Positions 59,429 through 64,000 of a stretch of 64,000 bases of DNA are shown piece by piece. Origin of the DNA: Chrysopilus asiliformis (taxonomy: Eukaryota; Arthropoda; Insecta; Diptera; Rhagionidae); assembly GCA_964034945.1 (NCBI GenBank), contig OZ035962.1:113957234-114021233 (forward strand), in the 5' to 3' direction. Under the pieces are notes generated by a model. It had not been told where the DNA came from and searched no databases. It was given only the letters and a program-made list of their open reading frames with translations. Positions within the stretch are counted from its first letter, which is position 1. Each line of letters begins with the position of its first letter. The translations under genes were made by a program, and so were the position numbers.

Positions 59429-61213
59429 ATGAGTGACGAGTTGTCCAAGACTGAGAAAAATAATCTACGTAAAACTGTTAGACAAAATCTTTTCAATATT
59501 AATAGGCCAATTACAAGGTCACTTACCAGAAATACCAATCTAGATACAATGCCACTGCAACGTTCTCCACAGACCAATTCGATCAACCCGGATAACCCAG
59601 GTAGAGATCTTTTAGGTCAGAATAATACTTCTGCGTCTGCGTCTAATTTTGAATTACCCGAACATAACGTAAATATAAATCCGCAACAACAAACTTCCGG
59701 TAGTGAAAATAATAATCTGTCACGAAACTTGAACACTAGTGGTAGTCGAACCCCTGCAGAGGAGTCGATTATTATTAGTGTGGTAGAATTACAGAATATT
59801 ATGGACCAAACATCGATTATGCAACAACAAATAGCTGCACTTCGACAGGAAGTTGCAAAATATCAAAAATCTTCAAGTCCAAATAATGTCCCAGCCGATA
59901 GTCAACTGGCATCGTCTAATCAAACAGAGAGTGCTCCATTAGTAGAGAGATCTGTTGGTATTAACATGGTTCAAGAAGCCATTGAACAACCATTGGTTCA
60001 ACAGACTTCATCTCCTAGAACAAATTTTCAAAATCCATCTACTGTGTCTTCTTTAGAGTCACAAACATCAACTATTCGTACCATTCAAGAAATATTGATC
60101 GCGCAAAAAGATTTGCAAGATCAATTGAAACAGCAACAGAATGCAATTCAAGCTCAAAGTTTTCAGCAACAACCACCATTTTTACCGTCAACCCGGACTA
60201 ATCAATTACCATCTTTTTTTCCGTCAACTTTTATGCAACCCCCACCACCATTTTCTATAAATAACCCTATTCCACCTGCTTTCTTTCAACAACCTCCACC
60301 ATTTTCACAGAGTCAAATACAACAACAACCATTAAGTAGTCCTCGAACAAATTTTCCACAAGATCGCTCTAATCGCCTAGACGTTCACAAATGGGGAATA
60401 AAATTTGATCCAACATCCAAATCACTAACTATTGAAGACTTTATTTTTCAAGTAGAGTTTTTAAAGGATAGTCACAATATGCCTTGGGAAACGGTGCTCA
60501 AAAATTTCCATTTGTTGTTGAATGGCGAGGCGAAGGAGTGGTTTTGGCATCATCTACGTAAGGACCATCATCCAGAATGGCCTGATCTGAAAGAAGCTTT
60601 ACAGCGTCAGTTCAGATCATCGGAAAATGACATGGATTTGACCACTAAAATTGTGGAGCGTAAACAACACCCTAACGAATCATTTGACGTATATTATCGC
60701 GAAGTCACTGCGTTACGTAACAAAATGAAAAGACCAATCACGGATAAGGAATTTATAACAATAATTAAACGTAATTTAAAACCTTGGCTTACTCGGTATA
60801 TATTCCCTATGATGATCTTTTCATTGGAACAATTACGCGATGCGTGTAGATATACCGAAAATTCATTTTCACAGTATGACACTAATCGTGCGAAAACTTC
60901 CACTTCTGCAATACCTGCTCGTCGTGTAAACGAACTTGCTTGTGCTACAGACTACGATATAGACGAAGTTCGAGAAGATATGGTCCATGCAATAAATTTA
61001 TCGAAACCGAAAAACAAACTTATCTGCTGGAATTGCAAAATGCCTGGACATATTTTTATTGAATGTCCATCCGAAGATCGAAAATTATTCTGCTTTAAGT
61101 GCGGAAAAGAAAATGTCTATGCCTCAGAGTGTAATCCTTGTAGAAAGGGAAACAGACGGGCGGACGCAACTCAAGCGGGGGAGCCGCGTTCGAACCAACC
61201 AACCCCGAAGTAA
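59429..61213 (+). CDS. Gag polyprotein of Ty3/gypsy retrotransposon
   Basis: Structural protein that should form the cytoplasmic particle and package the element RNA. The first ATG of the frame (59429, A at -3) gives 594 residues; the frame itself opens slightly earlier without an ATG. The N-terminal half is low-complexity and rich in N, Q, S and P, with a likely coiled coil near residues 120-143 and a P/F/Q-rich stretch near 245-305. From about 318 (DVHKWGIKF) to 500 comes a capsid-like domain of the retrotransposon gag type (EAKEWFWHHL, LKEALQRQFR, QHPNESFDVYYREV). The tail carries one full zinc knuckle, CX2CX4HX4C (C533, C536, H541, C546), and a second (C555, C558, C568) in which Val sits where His is expected. 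No internal stop is present. Pol follows in the -1 frame. Confidence 0.92.
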   Translation: MSDELSKTEKNNLRKTVRQNLFNINRPITRSLTRNTNLDTMPLQRSPQTNSINPDNPGRDLLGQNNTSASASNFELPEHNVNINPQQQTSGSENNNLSRNLNTSGSRTPAEESIIISVVELQNIMDQTSIMQQQIAALRQEVAKYQKSSSPNNVPADSQLASSNQTESAPLVERSVGINMVQEAIEQPLVQQTSSPRTNFQNPSTVSSLESQTSTIRTIQEILIAQKDLQDQLKQQQNAIQAQSFQQQPPFLPSTRTNQLPSFFPSTFMQPPPPFSINNPIPPAFFQQPPPFSQSQIQQQPLSSPRTNFPQDRSNRLDVHKWGIKFDPTSKSLTIEDFIFQVEFLKDSHNMPWETVLKNFHLLLNGEAKEWFWHHLRKDHHPEWPDLKEALQRQFRSSENDMDLTTKIVERKQHPNESFDVYYREVTALRNKMKRPITDKEFITIIKRNLKPWLTRYIFPMMIFSLEQLRDACRYTENSFSQYDTNRAKTSTSAIPARRVNELACATDYDIDEVREDMVHAINLSKPKNKLICWNCKMPGHIFIECPSEDRKLFCFKCGKENVYASECNPCRKGNRRADATQAGEPRSNQPTPK

Positions 61214-64000
61214 ATTCGCAAAACCAAAGTAGTATTATTAACAAACCTGAAAGAAAAATTCAAATTTTGTCCAATAAAGAACAGAAACCAAGTTTTAATT
61301 CCAATCCAAACCCTAAGTTGAGTATTTTAAAGCCATTCCACGTCAGAATGCAAGAATATAAGTCTATCCGGGAAAAGATATTTAATGAAGATTACAATCC
61401 CGAATTTTCCAAAAAGTTTGATTTAAAACCAACATCTTACAAAGTTGCAAAAGCGCGAACACGATTTATAGCCCGTAAAGAAATTCGGAATTCTATTTCG
61501 TCAACATTGTTAGATACTTCTACTGACTTAAGACCATATGCTAAAATTAAACTAAACGATATTGAAATGATAGGTCTCCTAGACAGTGGAGCCAGTATTA
61601 GTTGTCTTGGTCAAAATTGTTTTGATATAGTAGAACAGCTGAACCTAAAAGTTCATAAACACCCAGCTAAAGTTCGAACAGCTGATGGCACGGGCCAGTG
61701 TATCGCAGGAAAAGTCCGAATACCTGTCACATATAAGTCCAAAACAAATATACTTACGTTTTATTTAGTCCCCACTCTCGATCAAAAGTTATATTTGGGA
61801 ATCGATTTCTGGCGAATATTTAATATAGCGCCACAGGTAATTAATGAATTGAGTTTAGAGCCGTCGGAAAATAAGGATGATAATATGCACAAACTTACTC
61901 CTGACCAGAAAATTCAGTTAGAGGAAGTAGTGGGGAAATTTTTATGTTCAACGAAGTTTGGTTTAGGCAAAACTTCGTTAGAAGAGCATATTATTGACAC
62001 CGGCAACGCTACCCCGATCAAGCAAAAATATTATCCGATTTCTCCAGCGGTTCAGGCTCCTTTATATGAGGAGTTGGAAAGAATGTTGGCTCTAGGCGTA
62101 ATCGAGGAAAGCGATAGTCCTTGGAGTAGTCCCGTGGTCCTGGTACGTAAACCCGGGAAAAATAGGCTCTGCCTAGATTCACGCAAGGTAAATTCCGTAA
62201 CGATTAAAGACGCTTACCCACCTCCTCATGTAGAGGGCCTCCTTAGCCGTTTACATGATACTCTGTTTATCAGCAGTATCGACTTGAAAGATGCTTTTTG
62301 GCAGGTGCCACTGGAGAAATCAAGTCGGCCCAAAACTGCATTCACGGTCCCCGGAAAACCCTTGTACCAATTCACAGTCATGCCATTTGGGTGCTGTAAT
62401 TCAGTACAACGTTTATGTCGACTGATGGACAAGGTGATACCTTCCAGATTAAGGGATCGTGTTTTCGTTTACCTAGATGACCTGTTGGTAGTTTCACCTG
62501 ACTTCCAGACCCATCTGAAAATCTTAGAGGAAGTAGCAGAGTGTTTAAGAAAAGCTAACTTAACGATAAACGTAAAGAAATCGAAATTTTGCTTTCGGGA
62601 AGTTCGATATTTAGGCTACATTGTCGGAAATGGACAGTTGAAAACCGATCCACAGAAAGTATCTGCCATAATAAATTTTCCGTTACCCAAATCCGCACGA
62701 CAGGTGCGTAGATTTTTAGGTATGTCCGGTTGGTATCGGAAATTTATTAAAGATTATGCAGCGGTTGCAGCTCCACTCACTGACACGTTAAAGCGTTCTA
62801 AATCCTTTTCAATCACTCCTGAAGCAAAGAAATCCTTTGAAGATCTCAAAGCGGCACTCACCACTTCACCTGTTTTAACACATCCCGATTTTAGTCGTGA
62901 ATTCTTTGTTCAGTGCGACGCCTCGGCCTCTGGGATTGGCGCTGTGCTTTATCAAAAGGACGATCAAGGATTAGATCGAGTGATTGCGTATATTTCACAG
63001 AAATTGAATAAAGCGCAATCCAATTACAGTGTGACCGAAAAGGAATGTCTTGCCGCCGTAGTCGCTGTGCAAAAATTCCGACAATATATTGAGGGTATGG
63101 AATTTACAATAATAACCGACCATGCGAGTCTGAGGTGGCTCATGGGTTTGAAGGACCTGAGCGGGCGTTTAGCGCGATGGAGCCTCAAACTCCAAGGTTT
63201 TCATTTCAAGATTCTTCATCGTAAAGGGTCCGAAAATACTGTTCCCGATACTCTTTCCCGAGCATTCGCCGAAGGAATCACGTTGGAGAATCAAATTTTA
63301 ACTATCGATCTGGAATCTGCCGAATTCAAAAATTCAGAATATCTGGATTTGATCGAAACAATCAAGAAAAATAATGAGCGTTTTCCAGATCTGAAAATCG
63401 TTGATGGTTTTGTTTACAAACGTGTATTGCCTTCCACAGGGGATATCGGAACAGATGAATTTTCTTGGAAATTGTGGGTTCCTTCTGCGTTAACGAATTC
63501 GCTCATTTCTTCGGCCCATGATCCGCCTCTGACTTCGCATGGGGGGATTGCAAAAACGTTATCGCGTATTCGCGAGTATTACTTTTGGCCAGGTATGTCG
63601 GCACAGGTACGAAATTATATCCGAAATTGCGATACCTGTAAGGAAACAAAAGCCGTTAATATGATTATGAGACCTCCGATGGGAAATAAGACCGAAACTA
63701 CGCGACCATTTCAACAACTCTACGCAGACTTTTTAGGACCTTATCCAAGATCCAAAAAGGGAAATTGTTATATTTTTGTGGTCTTGGATCATTTTAGTAA
63801 ATATGTATTTCTGAAACCACTTCGAAAAGCAAACGCTAGTTCGATTATTAACTTTTTGGAAGAGGAATTATTCAGTAAGTTTGGAGTACCACAAACTCTA
63901 TTTACAGATAATGGGAAACAATTCTTGTCAAAAGAATTCCAAAACTTATTGATGAAATATGGAATTTACCATATGAGAACGGGAAATTATGCTCCACAAG
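61144..64000 (+). CDS. Pol polyprotein (protease, RT, RNase H, integrase), cut by window end
   Basis: The -1 frame is open from the codon after a TAG at 61141 to the last base, over 950 codons with no stop. There is no own start; it should be made as a Gag-Pol fusion. Protease: LLDSGAS with the catalytic Asp at 61582. Reverse transcriptase: SSIDLKDAFWQVPL (Asp at 62281), PFGCCN, YLDD at 62470-62481, RYLGYIV. RNase H: CDASASGIGAVLY (Asp 62917), TEKECLA, TDHASL (Asp 63118), VPDTLSR (Asp 63247). Integrase: zinc finger HX6HX29CX2C (63517-63639), then core Asp at 63727 and 63907 (FTDNG). The final catalytic Glu would fall just past the edge. Domain order PR-RT-RH-IN fits Ty3/gypsy. Any env and the 3' LTR are outside the window. 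Confidence 0.95.
61147..61207 (+). promoter_or_regulatory. Programmed -1 frameshift signal: slippery heptamer plus pseudoknot
   Basis: GGGAAAC at 61147-61153 is an X_XXY_YYZ heptamer in exact register with the gag codons (aaG GGA AAC). It lies six bases after the stop that closes the -1 frame upstream and 58 bases before the gag stop. After a 7-nt spacer, CGGACGC (61161-61167) can pair with GCGTTCG (61186-61192), and the loop word CGGGG (61176-61180) with CCCCG (61203-61207). This gives an H-type pseudoknot with an A-rich crossing loop (aaccaaccaa). Such an arrangement is the standard retroviral -1 device and sets the Gag to Gag-Pol ratio. Confidence 0.85.

Overview
This looks like AT-rich, gene-poor insect DNA, most likely dipteran. 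Three things point that way. There are several dispersed elements with a (GTCY)n core of the kind carried by the mini-me retroelements of flies. There are many short non-autonomous DNA transposons. A gypsy-type retrotransposon has a primer site matching the 3' end of an insect tRNA-Lys as I remember it. The species cannot be named from this.

From 1 to about 58,250 I find no convincing host protein-coding gene; nearly all short open frames look like chance frames in AT-rich DNA. What does stand out are three perfect juxtapositions of a 3' splice site and a 5' splice site on the + strand (8057|8058, 34452|34453 and 54671|54672). Each has a branch-point-like word and a strong pyrimidine tract. 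These are the hallmarks of recursive splice sites (ratchet points). My reading is that most or all of the window lies inside one very long + strand intron. This is inference, but it explains why more than 58 kb carries no exons.

The intron is strewn with mobile-element remains. They include a hAT-like MITE with an exact 8-bp target duplication nested in a pogo-like MITE (26936-27779), a 917-bp element with repeated subterminal words that took in a mini-me-like insertion (7060-7976), a 425-bp MITE with a perfect 30-bp inverted repeat (16997-17421), a TA-flanked MITE built of nested palindromes (33685-33956), several mini-me-like copies, two decayed LINE reverse transcriptase fragments and two tRNA-like SINE heads. 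Simple repeats include a 58-bp (AT)n, a 190-bp (GTCY)n and a CTTCTTCC-type array.

From 58257 to the window end lies the 5' part of a Ty3/gypsy LTR retrotransposon in + orientation. It has a 248-bp 5' LTR, a tRNA-Lys primer-binding site, a 0.9-kb AT-rich leader, an intact gag, and a pol frame open through protease, reverse transcriptase, RNase H and into the integrase core, cut by the window edge. Gag and pol are joined by a -1 frame overlap holding a GGGAAAC slippery heptamer and a predicted H-type pseudoknot at the right distance. The uninterrupted frames suggest a young copy.
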